DNA of 37,849 bases from Desulfovibrio sp. (GTDB lineage: Bacteria > Desulfobacterota > Desulfovibrionia > Desulfovibrionales > Desulfovibrionaceae). The notes under the pieces were generated by a model, which did no database searches, was not told the origin of the DNA, and saw nothing but the letters and a program-made list of their open reading frames with translations. The position numbers and the translations under genes were made by a program. Location of the stretch: NCBI GenBank assembly GCA_017454855.1, contig JAFTCE010000088.1, positions 1 through 37,849 of the forward strand. The letters run 5' to 3'. Below are positions 1 through 8,169 of the stretch, piece after piece; position 1 is the first letter of the stretch, and every line of letters starts with the position of its first letter.

Positions 1-69
1 AGGAACGAAAGCGTGGAAACATTGCTGCCCTATGATGGGCAGAAGAAAAGTATGCTTGCGTTAACTTAA
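1..69 (+). CDS. C-terminal end of an unknown gene, cut by the window edge
   Basis: Frame 1 is open from the first base to a TAA at 67-69, giving 22 residues that begin RNESVETLLPYDGQ. Two hairpins with T-rich tails follow within 80 bases, which is what one expects after a real gene end. The protein is too short to assign to a family. Its orientation is the same as the Sel1-repeat gene that follows, but the terminators separate the two. Confidence that this is coding is modest. Confidence 0.35.
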   Translation, partial: RNESVETLLPYDGQKKSMLALT

Positions 70-85
70 AATACCCAACGAAATT

Positions 86-107
86 CAAGGCTGCATGCCT
101 TGCTTTT
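86..107 (+). terminator. Weak intrinsic terminator
   Basis: CAAGGC and GCCTTG form a 6-bp stem around the loop TGCAT, followed by CTTTT. It lies 17 bases after the stop codon at 69 and directly before a stronger terminator, so the two probably act in tandem. Confidence 0.4.
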
Positions 108-117
108 CCTCCGGTAC

Positions 118-147
118 GGTAGCTACTGAATAGCTACCAATTTTTTT
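118..147 (+). terminator. Strong Rho-independent terminator
   Basis: GGTAGCTA and TAGCTACC form a perfect 8-bp stem with a five-base loop, followed by AATTTTTTT. It should end transcription from the partial gene at the left edge and isolate the Sel1-repeat gene. Confidence 0.75.
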
Positions 148-292
148 AGTAAGTGATAATACACAGCAGCCAGAAAAAAATTCAATTAGTGAAATATATA
201 AAAATCCTGATTATCAACAGCCAAGTAACCAGAAGCAGAGTCAACAACATGATACATTTGCCATTATCCAGCGTTTACATGACGAAGGGATT

Positions 293-772
293 ATGTATTA
301 TAATAGTGGGTGGTATTCGTCAGCAAAAGACAAATTTACACAATGCTTAAGTTATAATAGATTAAATGATAATATGATTATTGAAAAGCAAGCTGAATGT
401 GCTAATTATTTGGCAATTATGTCTTCCAAAGGGATTGGTGGTTTACCTGTAGATCATATTAAAGCTTTTCAATTATTACAATTTGCAGCTCAAGCAGGTC
501 ATCGATCAGCACAATATAATCTTGCAAAAAGATATAAAAATGGAGTTGGTACAAGGAAAAATACACAACAGGCGGTTTACTGGTATAAAAAGGCAGCAGA
601 AGCTGGAGATTGTGATGCAGCAAAAATGCTCGGTTATATATACGAAAATGGACATGGGAATGTTTCAGTATATAAGGAAGAGGCGTTACGATGGTATAAA
701 TATGCTTATTCACTAAATTCACGAGATAAAGAAGTAGAGTCTGCTATTTTAAGATTGCAAAATTATAATTGA
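293..772 (+). CDS. Sel1-like repeat (SLR/TPR-like) protein, probably missing its original N-terminus
   Basis: The 159-residue product has three Sel1-type helical repeats: around residues 36-70 (ending FAAQAGH), 71-106 (AQYNLAKRYKNGVG...KKAAEAGD) and 107-142 (AAKMLGYIYENGHG). Such repeats are protein-protein interaction scaffolds and are often secreted. The ATG at 293 has a fair ribosome-binding site (GAAGGG). However, the same frame stays open back to position 134 and reads like coding sequence with a TPR-like helix across the chosen start, yet it offers no ATG, GTG or TTG. I infer that the native start and any signal peptide were lost upstream, near the terminator at 118-147. Base composition is AT-rich, unlike the core of the window. 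It converges with the minus-strand gene ending at 789. No function is assigned. Confidence 0.7.
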   Translation: MYYNSGWYSSAKDKFTQCLSYNRLNDNMIIEKQAECANYLAIMSSKGIGGLPVDHIKAFQLLQFAAQAGHRSAQYNLAKRYKNGVGTRKNTQQAVYWYKKAAEAGDCDAAKMLGYIYENGHGNVSVYKEEALRWYKYAYSLNSRDKEVESAILRLQNYN

Positions 773-788
773 AAACATTACTTAACAG

Positions 789-1520
789 TTATATTTTATC
801 TGGAACATCTGTAATTATTGTCTTATTTTCACAATCTACATTCATATTTATGTTCTTATTATGATTTTTTTGATTTTTTTCTTGGCGTGATATTGGTTTA
901 ACATGTTTTGGATATAATATACCTGGCTTTCCTAGGGTAATGTTTGCTCTGTCTGATCCAATGCACGGTTCATCTTCGTATTGTGATATATTGCGTTCAA
1001 TCATCAACGCGAAATCATATCCGTTAGAATATGAATTCTGATCAACATAATTTTGTCTGACCCAACATTCATTTACACGGAAAGGCTTTAACGCCTTTAA
1101 TGTCTCAAAATCTCTGTCATCTGTTTCGTAGTTATTGATATTATATGTTTTGATAACGACAACGTATCCCTTTACGAACCACACTTCAAAGGATAGCCCG
1201 AATGGCTCATAATATTTTGCGTCAAACTTGTACTTTGAATTATTTTTAGATGTAAGATTGTATACAGTGCTTTGCGCTGCCCAGAGTTCAACATCATTTT
1301 TTGTCATCCCAAGCCTGATGGGAATTTTCTCTTTTGACAAGTTTAGCTTGAGCTTTTCAAAATTCCTGATGGCAGCATATTTTTGGATGACTTCGTCAAT
1401 GGTCGGCCCGTATGGCGCTGCATCAACTTGGTTAAAAGGAGATACAGCAAACAATATGGACAACAAAATCACATATATCAGCTTTATGGTATTTCCTTCC
1501 GTATGCTTTAAATGCTCCAT
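789..1520 (-). CDS. Secreted protein of unknown function
   Basis: This encodes 243 residues. The frame extends upstream to 1670, but the ATG at 1518-1520 is preferred because GGAAA lies upstream and a hydrophobic stretch follows (IKLIYVILLSILFAV, then a possible cleavage after QVDAA), which looks like a Sec signal peptide. A start closer to this stretch would give a more standard signal peptide; a good GGAAGGAAA box sits there but only ATA or GTG codons follow. The mature part begins PYGPTIDEVIQKYAAIRNFEKLKL and has aromatic-rich beta-like segments, two cysteines in the middle (NECWVRQN and DEPCIGSD) and a lysine/asparagine-rich tail. I do not recognise a family. It lies just downstream of the IS66-derived sequence on the same strand and is AT-rich, consistent with acquired DNA. 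Confidence 0.6.
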   Translation of the reverse strand: MEHLKHTEGNTIKLIYVILLSILFAVSPFNQVDAAPYGPTIDEVIQKYAAIRNFEKLKLNLSKEKIPIRLGMTKNDVELWAAQSTVYNLTSKNNSKYKFDAKYYEPFGLSFEVWFVKGYVVVIKTYNINNYETDDRDFETLKALKPFRVNECWVRQNYVDQNSYSNGYDFALMIERNISQYEDEPCIGSDRANITLGKPGILYPKHVKPISRQEKNQKNHNKNINMNVDCENKTIITDVPDKI

Positions 1521-1597
1521 CAGCGGTTTCCAAGTTTGTATCCGTTCACGGGGTAACGTCAACGCTTGCAAGCCGATGACAACGTTAATTATGGGGG

Positions 1598-1615
1598 AGG
1601 TCTGGCACCTGACCT
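1598..1615. repeat. Imperfect 18-bp palindrome beside the IS66-derived sequence
   Basis: AGGTCTGGCACCTGACCT reads almost the same on both strands, with mismatches only at symmetric positions. It lies 12 bases beyond the stop codon of the HsdR-transposase fusion. It could be part of an insertion-sequence end or a REP-like unit; the sequence alone does not decide. Confidence 0.3.
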
Positions 1616-1627
1616 CATACCTGTTTT

Positions 1628-2806
1628 TCATATCCAATTGACAGTTGAACTCTTCCCCCGTGCGTAGCATTCAAGGGCTGTCTTCAGCTCTGCGTAACTT
1701 GACCTGCTATTGGGCCGACACGTCTCGTGAATGGTCAGGAGCTTCGCGATATCATCTTCTCCATGCAGCGATGTCGCTCCAAAGCTGATCTTCTTGTGGC
1801 AGACGTAGGGACACAGCGCCTTTTCTGCGGCGTTATTCGTAGGATCAATGCCTTTGTATTTGAGAAACGTAACAATATAATCAGCTTCGAGCAACAGATG
1901 CCTGGCATAGGGGCATAGATGTCCACTTCGCCACCATTTGTTGACGCACCTAGTGAATCGCCCCTTCCATGCGAGGTATTGGCCTTTCGTAGGCAGATTG
2001 TGGGCCATTTTGACCAGGCGGCGTAGCTCGGCAAGTATCCAGTGGCCGCCTGATGCTTTTTCAGGCGTGTCACTCTCCGCAAACTGCCTCGCCTTTCGTA
2101 TCAAATGAGAAAGACAGCTCTGGCGGGCGACTCCTGCCCATTTCTGATAGAAGGCGTAGCCATCCGAGACAAGAATTCCCGCCCGGTCGCCAACAAGATC
2201 AGAAAAGGCTTGCGCCGAACGCGTTGTATGAATCATAAAGAAGCAAAGTGTGGGGCAGACCATGACCCACAGCCAGTGCTTCTCCTCGCCATCGGGGCCG
2301 AAAAGCCGACTTGATGTCTCGTCAACATGGCTGACAGGAACGCGCCTGGACTCCCTGGCGATGGCATCGTAATGGGGCTGTATTGATAAAGAAACTCTGT
2401 CCAGGCATTTCTGGATGCCACCCTGCGATATGTCAATGTCGGCAGTCTGTTCGAAAAAAGTCTGTATATGCCGTCGCGTCATACCAAGAGCAGTCATCAC
2501 GCCTATCATGGCTGCAAGCCAGGAACCGAACACGGTCCGGGCTTCCGGTGGAACGTCGGTTTTGAAGCGACTGCCACATTCACTGCAGGTGTATTCCCAC
2601 AGAAGGGCAGCCCTTTGCCTTGACGTCTTCGACAACGTCCGGCTGGATTCTTTGAGTCGTGCCGGGATGGTGGGCTTTGCGGGCTTTTTCGCCAGGCTCG
2701 TCGTCCTTGTTGGCCTTCTTTTTTTGTCTTTGTCCTGAGTCCTCTTCTCCGTTTTCTGACCATCAATACCGAGTGCGGCATTGATGCTTTCAAGAAGCCC
2801 CCGACC
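1628..2806 (-). mobile_element. IS66-family insertion sequence remnant inside hsdR
   Basis: This part of the fusion frame encodes a zinc-finger-like CxxC, the DDE catalytic residues and the C-terminal NNAAEKAL region typical of IS66 transposases. The N-terminal leucine-zipper part of TnpC and the accessory genes tnpA and tnpB are absent, so the element is truncated and probably cannot move by itself. The join to hsdR is placed only approximately, between about 2770 and 2830. I could not identify terminal inverted repeats or a target duplication with confidence. Confidence 0.75.
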
Positions 2807-4837
2807 GCGTTCCATAGTAGGTTCGTGCCCATCCGACACATCAACACCTGCCTTGTCCGCAATGACATCCACATCAAAGGCGTCCAGCAGCCCTTGGGCC
2901 AGCACGCTTGCGCTGCCGCCGACATGTGCGCTGAAATCGGAGCGCTCCTTTTCGGTCATCTGGTTGTTGAGACGGATCAGACGATTGGCAAGAGACGTCA
3001 GCGTGTCTTCGTCCTTGGCCCCCATTGCCACTTGCAGCATCAGTTCCCGCAAGCTGACAGTGGGCTTGCGCTCCAACGTGCGTGTTTCTGTTTTCGTGGA
3101 TTTCGTCACCCCAACGGCATCCACAATGACAAAATGATCCTTGTTCCCAGTGGCGGAGGGCGTCACTTTTTGCAGGGCATCCCTGCCGAGAGTGCGGGTG
3201 CCCCGCCCCTTCATCTGTTCAAAATAATTCCTGCTGCGGACGTCCCGCATGAAGACCAAACATTCTATGGCTTTTACGTCGGTGCCCGTGGCTATCATAT
3301 CCACCGTGACGGCAATACGGGGGTAATAATCGTTGCGAAACGCGCTGAGTACGGTCTCTGGACGGTCTGCCTTACAGGTTATTTTCTGGCAGAATTCGTT
3401 GCCTTCCCCAAACTCATCGCGGACAATCTGAATGATGTCGTCCGCATGGCTGTCGGTTTTGGCAAATATCAGGGTTTTGGGCACTTCCTGACGGTGGGGA
3501 AAAAGCTGCGTCGGCAGACACTCCTTGAACGTGCGGATAACCGTGCGGATCTGGCTGGGGTTGACAACATCCCGATCCATGACGGAAGGGGTGTAATCGA
3601 TATCCTCATCCATCTGTTTCCAGCGTTTGACGCGCGTTTGCCGGTTGCGGCACTCAATCTGCTGTTTCATAAGATGAGCGCCGTGCTTGGTGACATCGGT
3701 TTCAATGAGGAAGATGTCTTCCCCCACATTGACCCCATCAATGATTGCCTGCTCTCTGGAATACTCGCTGACGATATTCTGGTTGAAAAAGGCAAAAGTG
3801 CGCTTGTCTGGCGTGGCGGTAAGGCCGATGATGAAGGCGTCGAAATACTCCAGCACCTGATTCCAGACATTATAGATAGAACGGTGGCATTCATCGACAA
3901 TGATGCAGTCAAAAAATTCCGGCGGGTACTTGGCGTTATAGACGACCTCTTTGGCGGGTTGCGCGTCGATGCCTCTCTGCTCGAAAAGGGATTCTTCCTC
4001 GACGGAGGCATCCATTTCCTCGCCTTTTAACAGGGAATACATCCGCTGAATAGTGCTGATGCAGATGTGAATATCGCTGGGAATATGCGAGCTGTTCAAG
4101 CGGCGGACACCGTAGAGCTGGGAAAAAGAACGGTTGTCGTCATTGGGCGTGTAGGCAAGAAATTCGCGCTCGGCCTGCTCCCCCAGGGACTTGGTGTCCA
4201 CAAGAAACAGGATGCGCTTCATGTTGCCGAATTTCAAAAGACGGTAGGCGGCAGTGATTGCCGTGAAGGTTTTGCCAGCGCCGGTAGCCATCTGTACCAA
4301 AGCCTTGGGGCGGTTGGCGGCAAAAGATACCTCTAGGTTTTGTATGGCTGCAATCTGGCATTGCCGGAATCCTGTCGCGTCAAAGATGGGAAAGTGCTTC
4401 AGAGCATTACGGATTGTATCGCTTCGTGCAAGCAAGGCCAGCAGTGTTTCCGGCCTGTGGAAGGAAAACACAGGCCGCGACCGGTATTTGATATCGGCAT
4501 AATCTGTAAATCGCGTGAGCTGCCCTGTGGCTTCGTAGGCGAAACGAATCTTGTGCGCAGATGTGACATACTTGAAGGTGCTGTGGGCATATCGTCCGGT
4601 CTGTCCCTCCACAGCGGTGATGCTTTCTGCACATTTGTCCTTCTTCGCTTCAATGACTCCGACAGGTTTGCCGTCAACAAAAAGTGCGTAATCCACAGGG
4701 CCGGTGTCGGTGGGGTATTCCCGGACAGCAACACCGAGCGACATCATGGGATTTACTTCTCGAAAATCCTGCAACAGCCAGCCGGACTGTTCAAGACGGG
4801 CATCTATCCGTTGTCGAGCGCTGTGTTCTGGAGGCAT
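1628..4837 (-). CDS. hsdR: In-frame fusion: type I restriction HsdR (nuclease + helicase) with IS66 transposase C-terminal part
   Basis: One uninterrupted 1069-codon frame. Residues 1-675 are an HsdR-like subunit. The N-terminal PD-(D/E)xK nuclease keeps Asp49 in GPVDYAL and Glu63/Lys65 in VIEAKK. The SF2 translocase has Walker A MATGAGKT (183-190), DECH (315-318), TATP (340-343) and a motif VI-like QMKGRGTR (541-548). A type I C-terminal region starts but stops early, near HEPTMERGRG (671-680). From about residue 680 the protein becomes an IS66-family transposase: a zinc-finger-like CSECG (751-755), then the DDE triad in HVDETS (Asp839), SDGYAF (Asp892) and NNAAEKAL (Glu1005). Normal type I systems need hsdM and hsdS beside hsdR, but here roo is directly upstream, so this HsdR is an orphan. 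The nuclease and motor look intact; the region that docks onto the methyltransferase is probably lost. Start ATG at 4837, with GGAGATGAG somewhat far upstream. Confidence 0.88.
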   Translation of the reverse strand: MPPEHSARQRIDARLEQSGWLLQDFREVNPMMSLGVAVREYPTDTGPVDYALFVDGKPVGVIEAKKDKCAESITAVEGQTGRYAHSTFKYVTSAHKIRFAYEATGQLTRFTDYADIKYRSRPVFSFHRPETLLALLARSDTIRNALKHFPIFDATGFRQCQIAAIQNLEVSFAANRPKALVQMATGAGKTFTAITAAYRLLKFGNMKRILFLVDTKSLGEQAEREFLAYTPNDDNRSFSQLYGVRRLNSSHIPSDIHICISTIQRMYSLLKGEEMDASVEEESLFEQRGIDAQPAKEVVYNAKYPPEFFDCIIVDECHRSIYNVWNQVLEYFDAFIIGLTATPDKRTFAFFNQNIVSEYSREQAIIDGVNVGEDIFLIETDVTKHGAHLMKQQIECRNRQTRVKRWKQMDEDIDYTPSVMDRDVVNPSQIRTVIRTFKECLPTQLFPHRQEVPKTLIFAKTDSHADDIIQIVRDEFGEGNEFCQKITCKADRPETVLSAFRNDYYPRIAVTVDMIATGTDVKAIECLVFMRDVRSRNYFEQMKGRGTRTLGRDALQKVTPSATGNKDHFVIVDAVGVTKSTKTETRTLERKPTVSLRELMLQVAMGAKDEDTLTSLANRLIRLNNQMTEKERSDFSAHVGGSASVLAQGLLDAFDVDVIADKAGVDVSDGHEPTMERGRGLLESINAALGIDGQKTEKRTQDKDKKRRPTRTTSLAKKPAKPTIPARLKESSRTLSKTSRQRAALLWEYTCSECGSRFKTDVPPEARTVFGSWLAAMIGVMTALGMTRRHIQTFFEQTADIDISQGGIQKCLDRVSLSIQPHYDAIARESRRVPVSHVDETSSRLFGPDGEEKHWLWVMVCPTLCFFMIHTTRSAQAFSDLVGDRAGILVSDGYAFYQKWAGVARQSCLSHLIRKARQFAESDTPEKASGGHWILAELRRLVKMAHNLPTKGQYLAWKGRFTRCVNKWWRSGHLCPYARHLLLEADYIVTFLKYKGIDPTNNAAEKALCPYVCHKKISFGATSLHGEDDIAKLLTIHETCRPNSRSSYAELKTALECYARGKSSTVNWI

Positions 4838-4925
4838 GAAGGGCTGTTCTCATCTCCGGTTGTTTGTTGAAAATCTCCGGCATAGCTGCTCTGGCAGCCG
4901 CAGCCGCCAGAGCAGAGGAGGGGTT

Positions 4926-5017
4926 TAGAGCGTTTTGACTTTTATTTTTGCAAAAAATATTCTAGAGGCTGCTGTACGTCCTGCGGCTATGTGCAGAGTT
5001 AACGTCAAAATGCTCTA
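4926..5017. repeat. 92-bp MITE-like inverted-repeat element overlapping the roo stop codon
   Basis: TAGAGCGTTTTGAC at 4926-4939 is matched by GTCAAAATGCTCTA at 5004-5017, an inverted repeat with 13 of 14 positions pairing. The 64 bases between are AT-rich on one side and non-coding. The right arm contains the TAG stop codon of roo on the minus strand. No other copy was found by eye in the window. It may be a small non-autonomous mobile element or a long-looped transcript end; it lacks the compact stem and T-run of a standard terminator. Confidence 0.5.
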
Positions 5018-6223
5018 GCCCTGACATTTTTTCTTGAGGGCTTCGGCCACGGTCGCGCCCAAGGCGTGGCAGGCTTTGAGCGTCTCCTTATCTGGCCGCC
5101 ACTGGCATTTCACGGGATCGGCGGGCAGATCCATCTTCATGGAGGCCAGCCATTCCTGGAGTTGCTTAGGCGCCTCACCAGACCAACCGTAGGAGCCAAA
5201 GGCACCGCCCACACGGTTGAGCGGACGCAGGCCCTTCATGTAGGTTAGCTGGGCCGCCATGAGGGGCAGAATGGTATTGTTGTGCGTTGGAGAGCCAGCC
5301 AGCACGGCACCGCAGTCGGCCAGCTCGGTCATGACAGCGCTGTGGTGGTTGCTTTTGACCGACATAAGGCGTGTGGGCACGCCGTTTTCCTCCAGGCCGC
5401 TGCATACGGCATAGGCCATGGCTTCCGTGGAGTGCCACATGGTGTCGTAAACAATGAGTGCGCGCTGCTGCGGTTTTTGTTCCGCCAGGGCGCGGTAGCG
5501 GGCGATAATGTCGGCAACGGCTTTCTCGCCGCGATGGATGAGCCCATGATCCGGCGCAACCATGTCGATATCGAGCTTTTCCACGATGGGCAAAGCCTTG
5601 AGAACCATGGGCGAATAGGGCAGCACGATGTTGTAGAAATATTCCTTAACGCGGTGATCGTATTCACCGTCATCGGAAAATTCGTCGCGGAAGCGAACCG
5701 AGCTGGCAATGTTCTGGCCAAAAATGTCATTGCTGATGAGCAGCTTGTCCTGGGGAATGTAGGAAACCATGCTGTCAGGCCAGTGCAGCATGCGTGTTTC
5801 CTGAAAGACGATGGTGCGGCTGCCAATGCTGATGCTGTCACCGCTCTTGACCGCCTGCACGGGCCAGTCCTTCATGTCGGGAAAGTAGCCGGCCATGGAG
5901 TTGAGACCCGTCTTGGAGACGAAGATTTTTTCAGGCTTGCAGCGTTCCACAAGTGCTTTCAGCGCGCCGGCATGATCCAGCTCCATGTGGTTGCAGACAA
6001 TGTAGTCGATCTTTTCCGGCGGAAGCACCTTGCCCATGCGGCAGAGCAGCGTGCCCTCGCAGCCGCCATATACGGTGTCCATGAGGACGTTTTTCTCGTC
6101 CTTGATGAGATAGGCATTATAGGTGGAACCGTCAGGGGAACGCGAATACCCGTGGAAGTCCCTGTGGTCATAGTCCACATGGCCTATCCAGAAAATGCCT
6201 TTTTTGATTTCAAAAGGTTGCAT
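5015..6223 (-). CDS. roo: Rubredoxin:oxygen oxidoreductase (flavodiiron protein)
   Basis: This flavodiiron protein is known to reduce O2 (and in some cases NO) in the cytoplasm with electrons from rubredoxin, without releasing superoxide. The 402 residues equal the D. gigas enzyme in length. The N-terminal metallo-beta-lactamase-like domain has the diiron ligands in HMELDH (His79, Glu81, Asp83, plus His84), His147, Asp166 and a later His in APDHGLIH. The C-terminal flavodoxin-like domain starts near residue 255 (ALIVYDTMWHSTEAMA) and has the GSPTHNN and GSYGWSGEA loops that bind FMN. Start chosen at the ATG at 6223, which has GGAGATG upstream; eleven codons further upstream are open but have no such signal. 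It follows rubredoxin, its electron donor, across a terminator. The stop codon lies within an inverted-repeat element. Confidence 0.95.
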   Translation of the reverse strand: MQPFEIKKGIFWIGHVDYDHRDFHGYSRSPDGSTYNAYLIKDEKNVLMDTVYGGCEGTLLCRMGKVLPPEKIDYIVCNHMELDHAGALKALVERCKPEKIFVSKTGLNSMAGYFPDMKDWPVQAVKSGDSISIGSRTIVFQETRMLHWPDSMVSYIPQDKLLISNDIFGQNIASSVRFRDEFSDDGEYDHRVKEYFYNIVLPYSPMVLKALPIVEKLDIDMVAPDHGLIHRGEKAVADIIARYRALAEQKPQQRALIVYDTMWHSTEAMAYAVCSGLEENGVPTRLMSVKSNHHSAVMTELADCGAVLAGSPTHNNTILPLMAAQLTYMKGLRPLNRVGGAFGSYGWSGEAPKQLQEWLASMKMDLPADPVKCQWRPDKETLKACHALGATVAEALKKKCQG

Positions 6224-6254
6224 GACATCTCCACTGTTGTTGCTCGTAAACGTC

Positions 6255-6286
6255 AAAAAAAACCGCCTTGCCGCAGGGCAAGGCGG
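6255..6286 (-). terminator. Strong terminator between rubredoxin and roo
   Basis: On the minus strand CCGCCTTGCC pairs perfectly with GGCAAGGCGG around a four-base loop (6263-6286) and is followed by eight T residues (6255-6262). It lies after the rubredoxin stop and 32 bases before the roo start. There is no room for a promoter between it and roo, so roo is probably expressed by read-through from the upstream genes. Confidence 0.8.
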
Positions 6287-6307
6287 AGTTGGTGTCAGGA
6301 AGAAAGA

Positions 6308-6445
6308 TTACTCGGGGTTGAACTGATCCTTGCCCTCGCCGCATACGGGGCACGTCCAATCGTCGGGCAGATCCTCAAAGGGCACGTTGTCGTTTTCTGC
6401 GGGGTCATATACATAGCCACAGACGCTGCAGACATACTTTTTCAT
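6308..6445 (-). CDS. rub: Rubredoxin, short 45-residue form
   Basis: This small iron protein carries single electrons in the cytoplasm and is the donor for both desulfoferrodoxin and the flavodiiron oxidase. The gene is only 46 codons. The product starts [19 protein letters not shown] and has the two CxxC iron-ligand pairs, Cys6/Cys9 and Cys32/Cys35 (TCPVCGEG). The loop between them is shortened compared with the usual 52-54 residue rubredoxins; D. desulfuricans is known to have this 45-residue type. A strong GGAGG lies just before the ATG. It sits 51 bases after desulfoferrodoxin on the same strand and is followed by a strong terminator. Confidence 0.95.
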   Translation of the reverse strand: MKKYVCSVCGYVYDPAENDNVPFEDLPDDWTCPVCGEGKDQFNPE

Positions 6446-6496
6446 AGGAAACCTCCGTATCAGGTGTTGGATATTCGCAAATGGACGAACCGTAGC

Positions 6497-6877
6497 TCAG
6501 TTCTCGGCCTTCCAGTGGCCGTGCAGATTGCAAAATTCTCGTGCCGTGACCTTGTCCGCTTCAACGGCAAAAAAGGCTTCAGGCGCGTCGCCTGGATGAA
6601 GAAATTTTTTGTAGCTATGACCGTCGGCAAGGAGTTCAATCCATTCAATCCAGTGTTTTTCTTCCATGGGGTGCGCCACGCTGCCCACGGAAACCTTATA
6701 GCCGCCGTCCACTTTCTCAATGACAGGGACATGCTTTTCCTTGGCGCCGTCGGTAGAGCCTTCAACCATCAGCTTCATGGCTTCGCCACAGCAGATCATA
6801 TCGCATCCGCCGCCGTGCAGGACTTCCACGATGTTGCCGCAATGGGTGCATTTATACACTTCAAGCTGTTTGGGCAT
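6497..6877 (-). CDS. dfx: Desulfoferrodoxin (superoxide reductase, two-iron class)
   Basis: It reduces superoxide to hydrogen peroxide in the cytoplasm, taking electrons from rubredoxin. The 126 residues match the known family length. The N-terminal desulforedoxin-like centre has Cys10, Cys13, Cys29 and Cys30. The catalytic FeN4S centre has histidines in KHVPVIE and [11 protein letters not shown], then Cys116 and His119 in EFCNLHGHW. The start at 6877 has GAGGAAGG upstream; the frame is open further back to 7045 but that part overlaps the preceding gene in another frame and is not typical. It is followed by rubredoxin and then roo, the classical Desulfovibrio oxygen-defence order. The 67-base gap upstream is short, so the promoter may lie there or in the gene before. 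Confidence 0.96.
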   Translation of the reverse strand: MPKQLEVYKCTHCGNIVEVLHGGGCDMICCGEAMKLMVEGSTDGAKEKHVPVIEKVDGGYKVSVGSVAHPMEEKHWIEWIELLADGHSYKKFLHPGDAPEAFFAVEADKVTAREFCNLHGHWKAEN

Positions 6878-6944
6878 ACCTTCCTCGCTGGGTTGCTGTT
6901 GTAAAAGACCGGAATAAACCCGTGGCCTTTCGTTTTTTGTGTTC

Positions 6945-7937
6945 CTATTCTGAAAGAATTGCCGACGGAAGTAAAGTCTTTTTGCTGGATTCCGGAGTGC
7001 CACATTGTGCAGGAGCGGGCTTTTTGCGCCGCACGCCCAACACATTGGGCAGGGTGGCGCGCAAATTGCCCGTGATCAGCAAGTCGCCGAGGCTCAAGCC
7101 GCCCTCCTCATGGGTCAGGGCGGGCGAGCGGATCAGCAGGCCGGCCTGGCCGCCGCCTTCCACGTACATGACTGTACGCACATCCAGGGGCAGTTGAAGC
7201 AGCTGCCTGGCCAGGGAGTGGGCCTCTATGGGCCGTCGGCAGTGGAGGAAGAGTATCTGACCGGCACCGTCCTCGGCCACGGCAGAGATGGAGTACAGTG
7301 GCCCGCCGGGTGACCAGAGAATGCGGCGGTCTGCACTGATCATGCGGTAATTTTGGACGACAAGGCGGTATTTGTCCAGCTGTTCGCGCCACTGCGGCGT
7401 TCCTTTTTCAAGGATACGCGCTGCGGGCAGGGAGGGATCGGCGGGGCCGGCGACAAAGAAAGCCCCAAAGCGCCGCACTAGACGTCCATTGTTGATGTGT
7501 TCGTCCTGACGCATATAGCCCGTACTCGTGGAACCGTCGGGCAGATACATGCTGGCATTGATGGCGGCGGTCAGATTGTGTTCCTCGCTCCATTGGCGCA
7601 GTGTGCGGCCTAAACCGCCGTGCTGGGAACGGGCACAGAGGACAAAGTCAAAATGCCCCGGGTCAATGCGCAATACCGTCAGCCTGGCTGCTCGATCCTC
7701 AAGCTGAAATTCGCCGAATTGCAAACCTGGTTCCAGATTGCGCCAGCCGGGGGGCGGGCCGTCTTCGCCTATCAGGGAGAGGGAGTCGGGTAGGGCATCG
7801 GCATCGTCCATATCGTCCATGTCGCTGGCCGTGAAATCCACTGGTTCTTCGCTGGCGGCAAAGCACATGGCGGGCAGGGAACAAAATATAAGGACGGCCA
7901 GCCACAAAAAAAACAGAGGCTGTAAGCTAGGGCGCAT
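6945..7937 (-). CDS. Secreted phosphodiester glycosidase-family (NAGPA/DUF2233-like) protein
   Basis: The protein has a clear Sec signal peptide (positively charged start, then [21 protein letters not shown]) and an acidic linker rich in Asp. The body has the family pattern: INASMY with STSTGYM near residue 150, WSPGGPLYS, and [11 protein letters not shown] near the end. Members of this family are thought to cleave or bind sugar-phosphodiester linkages; the substrate here is unknown, and an envelope location is inferred from the signal peptide. The start at 7937 gives a normal signal peptide; an ATG 17 codons upstream at 7988 is an alternative, and neither has a strong ribosome-binding site. 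The stop lies 67 bases before dfx on the same strand, so both may be transcribed together. A palindromic operator-like site lies upstream at 8001-8018. Confidence 0.7.
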   Translation of the reverse strand: MRPSLQPLFFLWLAVLIFCSLPAMCFAASEEPVDFTASDMDDMDDADALPDSLSLIGEDGPPPGWRNLEPGLQFGEFQLEDRAARLTVLRIDPGHFDFVLCARSQHGGLGRTLRQWSEEHNLTAAINASMYLPDGSTSTGYMRQDEHINNGRLVRRFGAFFVAGPADPSLPAARILEKGTPQWREQLDKYRLVVQNYRMISADRRILWSPGGPLYSISAVAEDGAGQILFLHCRRPIEAHSLARQLLQLPLDVRTVMYVEGGGQAGLLIRSPALTHEEGGLSLGDLLITGNLRATLPNVLGVRRKKPAPAQCGTPESSKKTLLPSAILSE

Positions 7938-8000
7938 TCCTGAGGCAGTAGGCAGGGCGCAAGGCGGCGTACGGTAGATGAAATTCATAGTTTGCAAGGT

Positions 8001-8038
8001 GTTGCAATGACATGCAACGAACTTCAGAACTGTGTCAA
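8001..8038 (-). promoter_or_regulatory. Putative promoter with an operator-like palindrome
   Basis: GTTGCAATGACATGCAAC (8001-8018) is an inverted repeat with 6-bp arms and a 6-bp centre. On the minus strand a TTGACA box (8033-8038) stands upstream, so the palindrome would cover the -10 region, where a repressor would block transcription. The -10 hexamer itself (GCATGT) is poor. The downstream genes are the phosphodiester glycosidase-like gene and possibly dfx-rub-roo. Confidence 0.4.
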
Positions 8039-8169
8039 CTCCTTTACGACCGTCTCTGGAATTTTGCAAGCGCCGTTCCGCGCAAAAAATGGGGGCTGCT
8101 TGCCGGGGGCAGCGCGGTTTGGTTATGAAAATCAGACAATTTTCTCCACGACTCCTCTTTGCCGGTATC

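Noticed and set aside
2825-4030. A 401-codon plus-strand frame opposite hsdR
   Set aside because: It is the mirror of the helicase coding sequence and has no recognisable motif or start signal.
5282-6904. A 540-codon plus-strand frame opposite roo, rubredoxin and desulfoferrodoxin
   Set aside because: It spans three genes that are certain on the other strand and crosses their intergenic regions and a terminator; no recognisable domain.
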